Position numbers and translations under genes: made by a program. From Burkholderiaceae bacterium (GTDB taxonomy: Bacteria > Pseudomonadota > Gammaproteobacteria > Burkholderiales > Burkholderiaceae_C), in the NCBI GenBank assembly GCA_031253795.1, contig JAIRVR010000049.1, forward strand, positions 31,996 to 95,995: a stretch of 64,000 nt of DNA, given 5' to 3'. Positions 1 to 8,710 of this stretch are shown here, piece after piece. The number at the start of each line of letters is the position of its first letter. The first letter of the stretch is position 1. The notes under the pieces were generated by a model. The model had not been told where the DNA came from and made no database searches. It saw nothing but the letters and a program-made list of their open reading frames with translations.

Positions 1-44
1 CCCGTCAGTGGCTGGCCTATGAGCGTGGAGCATTCAATGAGTGA
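1..44 (+). CDS. C-terminal tail of an upstream gene (partial)
   Basis: An open frame enters from the left edge and ends at a TGA at 42-44. Its last residues read [13 protein letters not shown]. It overlaps the chosen rodZ start by eight bases, as in tightly packed operons. In related genomes the gene before rodZ is often a TPR pilus-biogenesis lipoprotein (PilW/PilF), and this tail would suit that, but 13 residues cannot prove it. Confidence 0.4.
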   Translation, partial: RQWLAYERGAFNE

Positions 45-1038
45 GGTCGCGGTGCACGACGAAGCAGGTATGCAAGATGGAATGGCGCAGGGGTCGGTGA
101 CGGCCGGCATGCTGCTGCGCCACGCCAGGGAGGCCGCCGGCCTGTCCCTGCCGGGGCTCGCTGCGGCGCTCAAAGTGCCGGCGCCAAAGCTGGCGGCTCT
201 GGAGGAGGACGACTATGCATCCTTCCAGGACCATGTCTTCATGCGGGCGCTGGCCCAGAGCGTGTGCCGTACGCTGCGCATGGACTCCGCTCCCGTGATG
301 GCCCTGCTGCCACGTACCCAGCTCAAGAGCCTGGCCGACGATCGCGGCGGGATCAACGCAACCTTCAAGGAGCGCTCCTTCAAGGGAAGCGGTGCACCGC
401 TGGGCCGGGAGCAGGGCACGCGCAAGGTGGCCATCATCGTGCTGCTGCTGCTGGCTGCGGCGGCGGCCGTGTACTTCGTGCCCATGCATGACAACGACGG
501 CAGCGAGCCGGCACAGGCTGGCACTCCCGATGCCGTGGCCCTGGTCCAGCCTGCCGCCGTGCCCGGCGCAGAGCCCGTGGCTGCCCAGGAGCCGGCAGCG
601 GCCGAGCGGTCTGCTACCAACACGCCGGCCGCCGCAGCCCCCGAGGCGCCTGCAACCGCACCTGCCGCGGTGAGCCCGGCACCGGCTGCCGCAGCGCCGG
701 CTGCCGCAGCGTCGGCTGCCGCAGCAACGGCTGCCGCAGCACCGATTGCAGCCACACCTTCCGAGACAGTGGCCACTGATCCCGCTGCCGGCCAAGCGCC
801 TTCCGGCCTGCTGGTCATGCATGCCAGCGCACAATCGTGGGTCCAGGTCAAGGATGCGAACGGCAAGCTGGTGTTGCAAAAGACCCTGGCGGCTGGAGAA
901 TCCGTGGGTGCCGATGGCGCGCTGCCGCTGTCGGTGGTGATCGGCAATGCCGGCTCCACCGAGGTGCGTGTGCGGGGCCAGGCGCTGGAAGTGAGCAAGT
1001 CGGCCCGTGACAACGTGGCCCGCTTTGAGGTGAAGTGA
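37..1038 (+). CDS. rodZ: RodZ-like cytoskeletal membrane protein
   Basis: RodZ links the MreB cytoskeleton to the rod-shape peptidoglycan machinery. The protein has 333 residues from ATG 37, chosen because GGAG sits six bases upstream; ATG 19 is the alternative. A Cro/C1-type helix-turn-helix domain spans about residues 20-85. A single membrane helix ([15 protein letters not shown]) lies near 132-148, so the HTH is cytoplasmic. A long Ala/Pro periplasmic linker with a tandem repeat follows, then a C-terminal DUF4115-type beta domain from about 255. The last bases overlap the GTG start of ispG, so the two are translationally coupled. The domain order is classical for the family; the function in this organism is inferred. 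Confidence 0.9.
   Translation: MSEVAVHDEAGMQDGMAQGSVTAGMLLRHAREAAGLSLPGLAAALKVPAPKLAALEEDDYASFQDHVFMRALAQSVCRTLRMDSAPVMALLPRTQLKSLADDRGGINATFKERSFKGSGAPLGREQGTRKVAIIVLLLLAAAAAVYFVPMHDNDGSEPAQAGTPDAVALVQPAAVPGAEPVAAQEPAAAERSATNTPAAAAPEAPATAPAAVSPAPAAAAPAAAASAAAATAAAAPIAATPSETVATDPAAGQAPSGLLVMHASAQSWVQVKDANGKLVLQKTLAAGESVGADGALPLSVVIGNAGSTEVRVRGQALEVSKSARDNVARFEVK
683..742 (+). repeat. Four tandem 15-bp repeats in the rodZ linker
   Basis: The unit CGGCTGCCGCAGCNN occurs four times in direct succession, differing only in its last two bases. It encodes a repeated Ala-rich pentapeptide in the periplasmic linker of RodZ. Because the unit is a multiple of three, gain or loss of copies would change linker length without a frameshift. 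Confidence 0.85.
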
Positions 1039-2324
1039 CCGTGCAAGAAAATCCATCCACGCAGCAGCCGATTGCGATTGCCTCGCCGCTGCCGCGCAAA
1101 TCCCGCCAGGCCCGTGTGGTCTGGCGCAACAACGTCGTGACCGTGGGTGGCGATGCGCCTGTGCGCGTGCAGTCCATGACCAATACCGACACCGTGGACG
1201 CGGTGGAAACCGCCATCCAGGTGCGGCAGCTGGCCCAGGCCGGCTCGGAGATGGTGCGCATCACGGTCAACACGCCCGAGGCCGCTGCCGCCGTGCCCTA
1301 TATCCGCGAGCAGCTGGACCGCATGGGCGAGTATGTGCCCCTGGTCGGCGACTTCCATTACAACGGCCATCGCCTGTTGACCGAATACCCGGCCTGCGCC
1401 GAAGCCTTGTCCAAGTACCGCATCAACCCCGGAAACGTGGGCAAGGGTGAGAAAAAGGACAAGCAGTTCGGCCAGATGATCGAGGCCGCGGCCCGTTACG
1501 ACAAGGCCGTGCGCATCGGCGTGAACTGGGGTTCGCTGGACCAGGAACTCATGGCCCGGCTGATGGACGAGAACTCGCGCCGTGCCCGGCCATGGGATAC
1601 GCGCCAGGTGATGTTCGAGGCCCTGATTTCCTCGGCCATCGACTCCGCGCGACTCGCCGAGTCCATGGGCCTGAACGGCGACAACATCATCCTGTCGTGC
1701 AAGGTCAGTGGCGTCCAGGACCTGATTTCGGTCTACCGCGCACTGGCGCAGCGCTGCGATTACGCCCTGCACCTGGGCCTGACCGAGGCAGGCATGGCCA
1801 CCAAGGGCACGGTGGCATCGGCAGCCGCGCTGTCGGTGCTGCTGCAGGAGGGCATTGGCGACACCATACGCGTTTCGCTCACGCCCCTGCCCGGCGAGGC
1901 CCGCACCCAGGAAGTGGTGGTGGCCTCCGAAATCCTGCAGGCTCTGGGCCTGCGCGTCTTCGTGCCCAGCGTCACGGCCTGCCCGGGCTGCGGTCGCACG
2001 ACCAGTACCACCTTCCAGGAACTGGCCAAGCGCATAGACGACTACCTGCGTGGCCAGATGCCTCTTTGGCGCATGAAATATCCGGGCGTGGAGGCCATGA
2101 AGGTGGCCGTGATGGGCTGCATCGTCAATGGTCCCGGTGAAAGCAAGCACGCCAACATCGGCATCAGCCTGCCCGGTACGGGCGAAGCGCCTGCGGCGCC
2201 GGTCTATATCGACGGTGACAAGGCCATGACGCTGCGTGGCGAGCACATCGCCGAAGAGTTTCAGGCCGTGGTCGAGGACTATGTGGCACGCACCTATGGC
2301 GCAGCAGCGGCAGCGCCGGCCTGA
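1035..2324 (+). CDS. ispG: 4-hydroxy-3-methylbut-2-en-1-yl diphosphate synthase (flavodoxin-dependent)
   Basis: IspG (GcpE) is the penultimate enzyme of the MEP isoprenoid pathway and converts MEcPP to HMBPP with a [4Fe-4S] cluster. The 429-residue frame starts at GTG 1035, overlapping the rodZ stop; a second GTG at 1041 is also possible. The N-terminal TIM-barrel part contains [11 protein letters not shown]. The cluster ligands are visible as CPGCGRT (about residues 316-319) and in [10 protein letters not shown] (near 361), as expected. It lies between rodZ and hisS, the usual betaproteobacterial order. A strong hairpin with a T-run follows the stop. Confidence 0.97.
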   Translation: MTVQENPSTQQPIAIASPLPRKSRQARVVWRNNVVTVGGDAPVRVQSMTNTDTVDAVETAIQVRQLAQAGSEMVRITVNTPEAAAAVPYIREQLDRMGEYVPLVGDFHYNGHRLLTEYPACAEALSKYRINPGNVGKGEKKDKQFGQMIEAAARYDKAVRIGVNWGSLDQELMARLMDENSRRARPWDTRQVMFEALISSAIDSARLAESMGLNGDNIILSCKVSGVQDLISVYRALAQRCDYALHLGLTEAGMATKGTVASAAALSVLLQEGIGDTIRVSLTPLPGEARTQEVVVASEILQALGLRVFVPSVTACPGCGRTTSTTFQELAKRIDDYLRGQMPLWRMKYPGVEAMKVAVMGCIVNGPGESKHANIGISLPGTGEAPAAPVYIDGDKAMTLRGEHIAEEFQAVVEDYVARTYGAAAAAPA

Positions 2325-2359
2325 GGGGCATGGCGGTTAATGCAAAATAGATAGCGCAT

Positions 2360-2439
2360 GGAGCTTTTCCAGCCTGGGGTCCGGCATTGAGGCTGCTGCA
2401 AGCCTGATCTCCCCAGGAGGTGAAAAGCTCCTGTTTTTT
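2360..2439 (+). terminator. Three-tier hairpin with U-tract between ispG and hisS
   Basis: GGAGCTTTTC (2360-2369) pairs perfectly with GAAAAGCTCC (2422-2431). Inside it CCTGGGG (2373-2379) pairs with CCCCAGG (2411-2417). Innermost, AGGCT (2390-2394) pairs with AGCCT (2401-2405). TGTTTTTT follows directly, so the element has the form of an intrinsic terminator. It ends 24 bases before the hisS GTG, so it could act as the ispG terminator or as a hisS leader control element. Confidence 0.75.
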
Positions 2440-2463
2440 GCGCATTCATCGAACGAGAACAAC

Positions 2464-3759
2464 GTGGCCAAATCCGAAAAACTCTCCGCCGTCAAAGGCA
2501 TGAACGACATTCTTCCCGGCGAGTCTGCGCGCTGGGAATGGCTGGAAGCCCAGGTCCGCGACCTGATGGCAGGCTTTGCCTACCGCAATGTGCGCACGCC
2601 CATCGTGGAGCACACGCAGCTGTTCGTGCGCGGCATCGGTGAAGTGACCGACATCGTCGAAAAAGAGATGTACTCCTTCGAGGACAAGCTCAACGGAGAG
2701 CACCTGACCCTGCGTCCCGAAGGCACGGCCAGCCTGGTGCGCGCCACCATCGAGAACAATCTGCTGTACGACGGTGGCAAGCGCATGTGGTACATGGGTC
2801 CCATGTTCCGCCATGAACGTCCGCAGCGCGGCCGCTACCGCCAGTTCCACCAGATCGGTGCCGAAGCCCTGGGCTTTGCCGGCCCCGATGTCGATGCCGA
2901 GCTGATCCTGCTGGCTGTGTCGCTGTGGAAACGGCTGGGCCTGACGCAATGGCGCCTGGAGATCAACAGCCTGGGCCAGCCCGAAGAGCGCAAGGCCCAC
3001 CGTGAGGCCCTGATCGCCTATCTGGAGCAGCATCTGGATGTGATGGACGAGGAGGCCAAGCGCCGCATGTACAGCAACCCGCTGCGCGTGCTGGATACCA
3101 AGAACCCCGCCATGCAGGACATGGTCAACGGTGCGCCGCGCCTGCTGGACTTTCTGGGCGAGGCCTCGCTGGCCCACTTCGACGGCCTCAAGGCCATCCT
3201 CGACGCCAATGGCGTGCCCTGGACGGTCAACCCGCGCCTGGTTCGCGGCCTGGACTACTACAACCTTTCGGTGTTCGAGTTCGTGACCGATCTGCTGGGC
3301 TCCCAGGGCACGATTTGCGCGGGCGGCCGCTACGATTACCTCATCGAGCAGGTGGGCGGCAAGAGTGCGCCCGCCGTGGGCTGGGCCCTGGGCGTGGAGC
3401 GCGTGCTCGAGCTGGTCAAAGAGCTGGGTACGGAGATCCCCGTGCCTGCGCTCGATGCCTATGCCATCGTGCCCGAGGCCTCGGCCATGCCCGTGGTTCT
3501 GCGCACGCTGCAGCAACTGCGCGAAGCCGGCGTGCGCGTGCAGATGCATACGGCGGGCGCCGAAGGCATGGGCAGCATGAAGTCGCAGTTCAAGAAGGCC
3601 GATGCCAGCGGCGCGCATTTCGCGCTGATCTTCGGTGCCGATGAGCTCCAGCAAGGCCTGGTCACCGTCAAATCCCTGCGCGACGGTGCGGGCCAGCAGG
3701 TGCAGCAAGCCCTGGCTGATGCAGCCCAGTGGGCAGCCACCCTACAATCGGCAGCTTAA
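2464..3759 (+). CDS. hisS: Histidyl-tRNA synthetase
   Basis: This class II synthetase attaches histidine to tRNA-His in the cytoplasm. It has 431 residues, close to the bacterial norm, and starts at GTG 2464 with [18 protein letters not shown]. Class II motif 2 is seen as [18 protein letters not shown] (about 112-130), the histidine-A motif as [13 protein letters not shown] (about 260) and [13 protein letters not shown] further on. The C-terminal anticodon-binding domain begins near 330. A HisZ paralogue with the same fold is encoded 7.5 kb downstream. The gene lies immediately behind a terminator-like hairpin. Confidence 0.97.
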   Translation: MAKSEKLSAVKGMNDILPGESARWEWLEAQVRDLMAGFAYRNVRTPIVEHTQLFVRGIGEVTDIVEKEMYSFEDKLNGEHLTLRPEGTASLVRATIENNLLYDGGKRMWYMGPMFRHERPQRGRYRQFHQIGAEALGFAGPDVDAELILLAVSLWKRLGLTQWRLEINSLGQPEERKAHREALIAYLEQHLDVMDEEAKRRMYSNPLRVLDTKNPAMQDMVNGAPRLLDFLGEASLAHFDGLKAILDANGVPWTVNPRLVRGLDYYNLSVFEFVTDLLGSQGTICAGGRYDYLIEQVGGKSAPAVGWALGVERVLELVKELGTEIPVPALDAYAIVPEASAMPVVLRTLQQLREAGVRVQMHTAGAEGMGSMKSQFKKADASGAHFALIFGADELQQGLVTVKSLRDGAGQQVQQALADAAQWAATLQSAA

Positions 3760-3798
3760 TCAGCGGCTTACACGTCGACATCCATACACAGGCGATCC

Positions 3799-4482
3799 AT
3801 GGCAAACCATTTCGATCTCGAAGAACAAGAGCAGATTGAGCAGCTCAAGCATTTCTGGAATACCTGGGGAACGTTGATCACCGCCTTGCTCGTGGTCGTG
3901 TTCGCCGGCTTTGCGGGCTGGAACGGCTACCAGTATTGGCAAAAGCGCCAGGCCACGCAGGCCGCGGCCCTGATGCATGCGGTCGACGTGGCCATCTCGG
4001 CCCAGGATGCGGCGCGCGCCAACCAGGCCTTCGCCGATCTCAAGGACAAGTACGCCGGCACGGTGCAGGCGGCCCAGGCCGGTCTGATGCTGGCCAAGGC
4101 CTCGGTGGAGCAGGGCAAGCTCGACGATGCCAAGGCCGCGCTGGGCTGGGTGGTCGACAAGGGCGACGAAGGCTACCAGGCGCTGGCCAAGCTGCGCCTG
4201 AGCGCCGTGCTCGAGCAGGAAAAGAAGTACGACGAGGCGTTCAAGGCCCTGGAGGGCACGGTGCCCGAGTCCTTCGCAGGCCTGGTGGCCGACCGGCGCG
4301 GCGACATCTATGCGGCCCAGGGCAAACGCACCGAGGCCGTGGAGCAGTACCAGCGAGCCCATGCCGCCATAGAAAAGGGCATGGAGTACGGCCGCATCAT
4401 CGAATTCAAGCTCAACGCGCTCGGGGCTGAGCCCACTGTGCTGGCACAGGCCAAGACGCCGACTTCGGAGACCCAACGTTGA
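3799..4482 (+). CDS. YfgM-like TPR membrane protein
   Basis: A 227-residue inner-membrane protein with one N-terminal helix (LITALLVVVFAGFAGWNGY, about 23-41) and a periplasmic region rich in TPR-like helical pairs. In Escherichia coli, YfgM binds the SecYEG translocon and periplasmic chaperones and is encoded directly before BamB, as here. Its stop codon overlaps an upstream TTG of the bamB frame, which suggests coupled translation. The exact role in this organism is inferred from family and context. Confidence 0.85.
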   Translation: MANHFDLEEQEQIEQLKHFWNTWGTLITALLVVVFAGFAGWNGYQYWQKRQATQAAALMHAVDVAISAQDAARANQAFADLKDKYAGTVQAAQAGLMLAKASVEQGKLDDAKAALGWVVDKGDEGYQALAKLRLSAVLEQEKKYDEAFKALEGTVPESFAGLVADRRGDIYAAQGKRTEAVEQYQRAHAAIEKGMEYGRIIEFKLNALGAEPTVLAQAKTPTSETQR

Positions 4483-4487
4483 AAACC

Positions 4488-5654
4488 ATGGCTGATCAAC
4501 TGAATTTCCGTCCGCGCGGCGTAGCGCGCTGGATGGCGCTGGGCCTGCTGGCCGGCGCCCTCGGTGGCTGTTCCACGGTATCGTCCTGGTTCAGCAGCGA
4601 CACCAAGCCCAAGGTCCTGGATCTGGGGCCCAACCCCGGTCTCATTTCCGTGCACCAGGCCTGGACGGCCAAGCTCGGGGCCCAGGTGTCCCAGGCCACC
4701 GACGTGCTCGTCCAGGGCGATGCGCTGATCATCGCCAGCAAGGACGGCGCCGTCACGGCACTGGATGCGCGAACCGGTTCCCAACTGTCGCGCTTTGCCG
4801 TGGGCGAGCCGCTGACCGCGGGTGTGGGCGGTGACGCCGAGCGCCAGGCCGTGCTCACCCAGAGCAACCAGGTCATGGTCTTTGCCCAGGGCAAGCAACT
4901 GTGGAAGCAGCCGCTGCCCGCGTCGGCCTACACGCCGCCGCTGGTCGCTGGGGGCCGGGTCTTCGTGCTGGCCGCCGACCGCTCGCTCACGGCCTTCGAT
5001 GCCACCAATGGCCGCAAGCTGTGGACGGCACAGCGCCCTGGCGAGCCGCTGGTTCTGCGCCAGCCCGGCGTGCTGATGGCCGTGGGCAATACCCTGGTGG
5101 CAGGCCTGTCGGGCCGCATGGTGGGCCTGGACCCCGACAACGGGTCCGTGCGCTGGGAAGCATCGCTGGCCAGCCCGCGCGGCACCAATGACGTGGAGCG
5201 CCTGGTGGACTTGGTGGGGCGTGTCAGCCGTGTCGGCGACAGCGTCTGCGCACGGGCCTTCCAGGCCAGCGTGGGTTGCGTGGACACCCAGAACGCTTCG
5301 GTGCGCTGGACCCAGCCATCCAAGGGAGCCGAAGGCATAGATGGCGACGGCGACGCGCTGTTCGGCGCCGAAAGCAATGGCACGGTCCAGGCCTGGCGCC
5401 GTGGCGACGGCTCTCGCCTGTGGTCCATAGACAAGCTGCAGCACCGCAAGCTGACGGCCCCGCTGCTGCTGGGTCGTTCGGTGGTGTTCGGCGACGATTA
5501 CGGCGTCGTGCACCTGCTGTCCAAGGCGGACGGCCAGGCGCTGGCGCGACTTCAGACGGACGACTCCGGCGTGGCCTCGGCCCCGGTGACGGCCGCCAAT
5601 ACGCTGGTGGTGGTAAGCCGCAGCGGTACTGTGTACGGCTTCCGGCCGGATTGA
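4488..5654 (+). CDS. bamB: Outer-membrane assembly lipoprotein BamB
   Basis: BamB is the beta-propeller lipoprotein of the Bam complex that inserts beta-barrel proteins in the outer membrane. From ATG 4488 (MADQLNF) the product has 388 residues; a TTG at 4479 overlapping the upstream stop is an alternative. The signal peptide ends in a lipobox, GALGGC, giving a lipidated cysteine near residue 27. PQQ-type propeller repeats such as AARTGSQLSRF-like and TNGRKLW elements recur through the protein. It lies between the YfgM-like gene and der, a conserved arrangement. Confidence 0.93.
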   Translation: MADQLNFRPRGVARWMALGLLAGALGGCSTVSSWFSSDTKPKVLDLGPNPGLISVHQAWTAKLGAQVSQATDVLVQGDALIIASKDGAVTALDARTGSQLSRFAVGEPLTAGVGGDAERQAVLTQSNQVMVFAQGKQLWKQPLPASAYTPPLVAGGRVFVLAADRSLTAFDATNGRKLWTAQRPGEPLVLRQPGVLMAVGNTLVAGLSGRMVGLDPDNGSVRWEASLASPRGTNDVERLVDLVGRVSRVGDSVCARAFQASVGCVDTQNASVRWTQPSKGAEGIDGDGDALFGAESNGTVQAWRRGDGSRLWSIDKLQHRKLTAPLLLGRSVVFGDDYGVVHLLSKADGQALARLQTDDSGVASAPVTAANTLVVVSRSGTVYGFRPD

Positions 5655-5669
5655 TAGGTATTTTCGGGA

Positions 5670-7013
5670 ATGAAGCCAGTTATTGCCCTGGTAGGGCGAC
5701 CCAATGTGGGCAAGTCGACGCTGTTCAATCGGCTGACCAAGTCGAGGGATGCCATCGTCGCGGATTTCGCGGGACTCACGCGTGACCGCCACTACGGGCA
5801 GGGCCGCCAGGGCAAGCACGAGTACATCGTGATCGATACCGGCGGCTTCGAGCCCGATGCTTCCAGCGGCATCTTCAAGGAGATGGCACGCCAGACGCAG
5901 CAGGCCGTGGCGGAGGCCGATGTGGTGGTCTTCGTGGTCGATGCCCGCATGGGGCTGTCGGCCCAGGACCATGAGATCGGCAAGTATCTGCGCCGCCTGG
6001 GCAAGCCCTGCGTGCTCGTGGCCAACAAGGCCGAGGGCATGAAGGAGGGCATGCAGCTGACCGAGTTCTACGAGCTCGGCCTGGGTGAGGTCATGCCGGT
6101 TTCGGCGGCCCACGGCCAGGGTGTGCGCGGGCTGGTGGATCTGGCCCTGGCGCAGTTGAACCTGCCCGAGCCCGAAGAGGAAGATCCTTTCGCCGATGTG
6201 GGCCAGAAGCCCATTCGCCTGACCGTGGCCGGCCGCCCCAATGTGGGCAAGTCCACGCTGATCAACACATGGCTGGGCGAGGAGCGCCTGGTGGCCTTCG
6301 ACATGCCGGGCACGACCCGTGACGCCATCACCGTGCCGTTCGAGCGTGCGGGCCAGAAGTTCGAGCTCATCGATACTGCCGGCCTGCGTCGCAAGGGCCG
6401 CGTCTTCGAGGCCATCGAGAAGTTCTCCGTCGTCAAGACGCTGCAGGCCATCGAAAGCGCCAATGTCGTGCTGTTGCTGATCGATGCGACCCAGGGCGTG
6501 ACCGACCAGGATGCGCACATTGCGGGCTATGTGCTGGAAAGCGGCCGCTCCGTGGTGCTGGCCGTGAACAAATGGGATGCCGTGGACGATTACCAGCGCC
6601 AGATGCTGGAGCGCTCCATCGAAACGCGCCTGTCCTTTCTCAAGTTCGCGCCCCTGCATTTCATCTCGGCGGAAAAGCGCCAGGGTCTGGGCCCGCTGTG
6701 GAATTCCATCATCCAGGCGCACAAGGCCGCGACCTGCAAGATGCCCACGCCCGTGCTCACGCGCCTGCTCATGGAGGCCGTGCAGTTCCAGACGCCCAAG
6801 AAGGTCGGAGCCTACCGTCCCAAGATGCGCTATGCCCACCAGGGCGGCATGAATCCTCCGGTCATCGTCATACACGGCAACTCGCTCGAACATGTGACAG
6901 ACGCCTACAAGCGCTTCCTTGAAGGTCGTTTCCGCAAGGAATTCAATCTGGTCGGCACGCCATTGCGCATCGAACTCAAAACCTCTCATAATCCTTTCAC
7001 CGACAAGGATTAA
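5670..7013 (+). CDS. der: Ribosome biogenesis GTPase Der (EngA)
   Basis: Der has two GTPase domains in tandem and acts in 50S ribosome subunit maturation. The 447-residue product shows [12 protein letters not shown] near residue 8 and [12 protein letters not shown] near 190, each followed by its DxxG motif (DTGGFE, DTAGLR). The guanine-specificity motifs are NKAE in domain one and NKWD in domain two. A C-terminal KH-like domain follows from about 360 and includes [15 protein letters not shown]. Length and architecture are normal. Confidence 0.97.
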   Translation: MKPVIALVGRPNVGKSTLFNRLTKSRDAIVADFAGLTRDRHYGQGRQGKHEYIVIDTGGFEPDASSGIFKEMARQTQQAVAEADVVVFVVDARMGLSAQDHEIGKYLRRLGKPCVLVANKAEGMKEGMQLTEFYELGLGEVMPVSAAHGQGVRGLVDLALAQLNLPEPEEEDPFADVGQKPIRLTVAGRPNVGKSTLINTWLGEERLVAFDMPGTTRDAITVPFERAGQKFELIDTAGLRRKGRVFEAIEKFSVVKTLQAIESANVVLLLIDATQGVTDQDAHIAGYVLESGRSVVLAVNKWDAVDDYQRQMLERSIETRLSFLKFAPLHFISAEKRQGLGPLWNSIIQAHKAATCKMPTPVLTRLLMEAVQFQTPKKVGAYRPKMRYAHQGGMNPPVIVIHGNSLEHVTDAYKRFLEGRFRKEFNLVGTPLRIELKTSHNPFTDKD

Positions 7014-7114
7014 TAAGGGCCGCAGGCTCGGGAAAACCCTGTGCGAGCAGGGGCCCCAAAACACTGTGGTAAGGTGTCGGTTTACAACAACACTCTTCGA
7101 ACACGGAGAATATC

Positions 7115-7366
7115 GTGAGCAACAAAGGCCAACTCCTCCAAGACCCGTTCCTGAACGCACTGCGTCGCGAACATGTGCCGGTGTCCATCTATCTGGTCAA
7201 CGGCATCAAGCTACAAGGCCAGATCGAATCCTTCGACCAGTACGTGGTGCTGCTGCGCAACACCGTCACCCAGATGGTCTACAAGCACGCCATCTCCACC
7301 ATTGTTCCCGGCCGTGCCGTGAACTTCTCCACGGCCGAAGCCGCCGGCAGCGACGCCAGCGCTTGA
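7115..7366 (+). CDS. hfq: RNA chaperone Hfq
   Basis: Hfq is a hexameric Sm-like protein that pairs small RNAs with mRNAs. The 83-residue product begins at GTG 7115 with [14 protein letters not shown]. It has both Sm motifs, including [14 protein letters not shown] and the C-terminal core [12 protein letters not shown]. The tail after the Sm core is only about 15 residues, shorter than the enterobacterial one. It is followed by hflX, the usual partner, with a palindrome in the gap. Confidence 0.98.
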   Translation: MSNKGQLLQDPFLNALRREHVPVSIYLVNGIKLQGQIESFDQYVVLLRNTVTQMVYKHAISTIVPGRAVNFSTAEAAGSDASA

Positions 7367-7382
7367 GTCCGCGCCCTGACGC

Positions 7383-7402
7383 CTCCTCGCCGCGGCGAGG
7401 AG
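7383..7402. repeat. Perfect 20-bp inverted repeat between hfq and hflX
   Basis: CTCCTCGCCG is followed directly by its exact reverse complement CGGCGAGGAG. In RNA it can form a GC-rich hairpin 17 bases after the hfq stop. There is no following U-tract, so it looks more like a 3'-end stabiliser, processing site or weak terminator than a full intrinsic terminator. Confidence 0.6.
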
Positions 7403-7408
7403 CTTCCT

Positions 7409-7426
7409 CACCCCTCGGGAGAGGTG
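7409..7426 (+). promoter_or_regulatory. Small hairpin covering the hflX ribosome-binding site
   Basis: CCTC (7413-7416) can pair with GAGG (7421-7424) around a GGGA tetraloop, with CA/TG pairs outside two bulged bases. The hairpin includes the only good Shine-Dalgarno stretch (GGGAGAGG) before the TTG start of hflX. This suggests that ribosome access is limited; it is a structure read by eye only. Confidence 0.4.
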
Positions 7427-7427
7427 T

Positions 7428-8639
7428 TTGAGTTCTGAATCCTTTGACCGGTCCACGCCCATGCCAGTCCTGCTGGTCGGCGTGGATTTCGGCTTTCCCC
7501 ATTTCGATGGCGAGCTCGAAGAGCTGGGCCTGCTGGCACAGACTGCCGGCCTGCAGCCCGTGGCCCGCCTGACCTGCAAGCGCAAGGTCCCCGACGCCGC
7601 CCTGTTCGTGGGCAGCGGCAAGGCCGACGAGATCCGCATGCTGGCCCAGATGCACGGGGCCAGGGAAGTGCTGTTCGACCAGGCGCTGAGCCCGGCCCAG
7701 CAGCGCAATCTCGAGCGCCATCTCCAGATGCCGGTCAACGACCGCACCCTGCTGATCCTGGAAATCTTCGCCCAGCGCGCGCGCAGCCATGAAGGCAAGT
7801 TGCAGGTGGAGCTGGCGCGGCTGCAGTATGTGGCCACGCGACTCGTGCGCCGCTGGACCCACCTGGAGCGTCAGGCCGGCGGTATCGGCGGGCGCGGCGG
7901 CCCCGGCGAAAAGCAGATCGAGCTGGACCGCCGCATGATCGACGACTCGATCAAGCGCACCAAGGAGCGACTGCAAAAGGTCAAGAAGCAGCGTGCCACG
8001 CAGCGGCGTCGCCGCGAACGGCACGGCGTCTTCAATATCTCCCTGGTCGGCTACACCAATGCCGGCAAGTCCACGCTGTTCAATGCCCTGGTCAAGGCGC
8101 GCGCCTACGCTGCCGACCAGTTGTTCGCGACGCTGGATACCACGACGCGCCAGCTCTATCTGGCCGAAGCCCAGCAATCCGTCTCCCTGTCGGACACGGT
8201 GGGCTTCATCCGCGACCTGCCCCACGGCCTGGTCGATGCGTTCCAGGCCACGCTGCAGGAGGCGGTCGATGCCGACCTGCTGCTGCACGTGGTCGACGCC
8301 TCCAATCCGAACTTCCCCGAACAAATCCAACAAGTCCAGAAAGTTCTGGGGGAAATCGGTGCCCAGGAGGTGCCTCTGGTGCTGGTCTTCAACAAGCTCG
8401 ATGCCGTCGATTCCGAGCGGCGGCCCGCGCAGTTGCAGGACCGGTACGAGCTCGATGGTCTGCCTGTGGATCGGGTGTTTGTCAGTGCCCGCTCCGGCGA
8501 AGGGCTCGCGCAGCTGCGCCAGCTCCTGGCCGAGCAGGCGCTGCGGGCAGCCGCCGCAGACGATGCGCTGCACGCGCAGGATCCGGGCCGGGAGGAGGAG
8601 GAAGGCGCGATGCCCCCTGGGCACGACGCCGAATACTAG
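7428..8639 (+). CDS. hflX: GTPase HflX
   Basis: HflX is a ribosome-associated GTPase that splits stalled 70S ribosomes. The frame from TTG 7428 gives 403 residues; TTG is favoured by the GGGAGAGG just upstream, but ATG 7461 (MPVLLVGVDFGF) is possible. The N-terminal HflX domain is followed by the glycine-rich GGIGGRGGPGEKQIE element (near 150). The G domain has GYTNAGKSTLFN (near 206), DTVGFI and NKLDAVD. A low-complexity acidic tail ends the protein. It sits between hfq and hflKC as in many proteobacteria. Confidence 0.95.
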   Translation: MSSESFDRSTPMPVLLVGVDFGFPHFDGELEELGLLAQTAGLQPVARLTCKRKVPDAALFVGSGKADEIRMLAQMHGAREVLFDQALSPAQQRNLERHLQMPVNDRTLLILEIFAQRARSHEGKLQVELARLQYVATRLVRRWTHLERQAGGIGGRGGPGEKQIELDRRMIDDSIKRTKERLQKVKKQRATQRRRRERHGVFNISLVGYTNAGKSTLFNALVKARAYAADQLFATLDTTTRQLYLAEAQQSVSLSDTVGFIRDLPHGLVDAFQATLQEAVDADLLLHVVDASNPNFPEQIQQVQKVLGEIGAQEVPLVLVFNKLDAVDSERRPAQLQDRYELDGLPVDRVFVSARSGEGLAQLRQLLAEQALRAAAADDALHAQDPGREEEEGAMPPGHDAEY

Positions 8640-8710
8640 GGGCTAGCGCCCCGATTGGGCAAAATGCACATCGGGTCCCTGTCTTTACCGAAGAAAACGA
8701 GACTTCTCGC

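Noticed and set aside
213..2246. A 677-codon open frame on the minus strand
   Set aside because: It is antisense to rodZ and ispG, and part of it is simply the complement of the rodZ Ala-repeat.
4308..7160. A 950-codon open frame on the minus strand
   Set aside because: It lies wholly antisense to the intact yfgM-like, bamB and der genes. High GC at third positions removes stop codons in this frame, and its translation is low-complexity (His/Gln/Gly/Arg-rich) without a domain.
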